The notes under the pieces are model-generated. The model was not told where the DNA came from and ran no database searches. It was given only the letters and a program-made list of their open reading frames with translations. From Paramecium octaurelia (Eukaryota; Ciliophora; Oligohymenophorea; Peniculida; Parameciidae): DNA of 64,000 nucleotides. Shown one piece after another: positions 63,642 through 64,000 of the stretch (position 1 is the stretch's first letter; each line of letters begins with the position of its first letter). Made by a program: the position numbers and the translations under genes. Where the stretch lies: contig CAJJDP010000007.1 in the NCBI GenBank assembly GCA_905182995.1, positions 434,049-498,048 of the forward strand, in the 5' to 3' direction.

Positions 63642-64000
63642 CATTCCCTAAAAAGGCTTAGATAGATAAAAAGCTTTTATATCAGATTGAATTTAATATG
63701 TTTATTTTCATATAAATAAATTAATAATCTTACTACTATTGTAATTTTGAAAAGATCTTCATTTTTAAAATTATTAAAAGTAGTTTAACACATTGCATCT
63801 GGCTACTGAAGGCTAATTCATAATGATATTTGAAAAGTAAAAGTGGTGTTCATACAAACCCATTTAAAATACTTAATATCAAAGTAAATAGCTGAATGGT
63901 TGGTATTAGTATCTATCCCTTGTTTACAAATTTATTTGGCTAATAAGTTGTGACATAATTATTAATAAAAAGGCCATGAAATTTGTAACTCAAAAATATT
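63642..64000. other. window end, no gene seen
   Basis: AT-rich sequence downstream of the last stop; a gene on the far side may begin beyond the window. Confidence 0.5.

Overview
This is eukaryotic DNA from a ciliate macronucleus, most likely Paramecium. Three observations support that. (1) TAA and TAG read as glutamine throughout and TGA is the only stop; with that code about 40 long, family-recognisable genes appear. (2) Coding regions are interrupted by tiny introns of 20-36 nt, almost all GTA...AG, and each full gene model becomes an exact multiple of three once they are removed. (3) The DNA is very AT-rich and genes are packed 16-700 bp apart. Every gene call below is a manual conceptual translation with that code; no database search was run.

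Layout. 1-4.3 kb: 3' end of a MAPK-type kinase, a small unknown gene, a Ser/Thr kinase and a two-repeat Myb protein. 4.7-9.4 kb: a TALE homeodomain protein with a long glutamine-rich tail, head-to-head with a 1,022-residue coiled-coil protein. 9.5-14.1 kb: a kinase and an unknown 707-residue protein, head-to-head. Here a 1,293-bp block is present twice, exactly, either side of a single N at 10798, which looks like two overlapping contigs that were never merged. 14.2-23.7 kb: a kinase lacking its glycine loop, a calcium-dependent protein kinase (CDPK), BUD23 methyltransferase, Rab geranylgeranyltransferase alpha, the centriole protein SAS-4/CENPJ and a zinc-binding coiled-coil protein. 24-33.5 kb: a leucine-rich-repeat protein, a pseudokinase, an EF-hand protein, a 161-residue voltage-sensor-only membrane protein and a large K/Q/S-rich protein.

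33.7-43.6 kb: a coiled-coil protein with a repeated AMLS-EIERLK motif, an FCP1/SCP-type phosphatase, a short coiled-coil protein, a B-box/WD-like protein, a small unknown gene and mitochondrial ribosomal protein bL17; the last two overlap tail to tail. 44.3-52.8 kb: EMC3, a membrane protein with a decayed histidine-kinase-like region, a plasma-membrane-type Ca2+-ATPase, a beta-propeller-like protein and a doubtful small gene. 52.8-63.6 kb: a small basic protein, a single-Myb protein, a NEK kinase, a kinase with ubiquitin-like, ankyrin, PH and AGC modules, a guanylate-binding-protein GTPase and an unknown charged protein.

There is no operon logic: neighbours are functionally unrelated and mostly share very short promoter regions. 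Themes are protein phosphorylation (eight kinase loci plus one phosphatase), calcium handling (CDPK, Ca2+-ATPase, EF-hand), centriole/cytoskeleton (SAS-4, NEK, coiled coils) and general housekeeping (BUD23, RABGGTA, EMC3, bL17m). No tRNA, rRNA, transposon or CRISPR was recognised.
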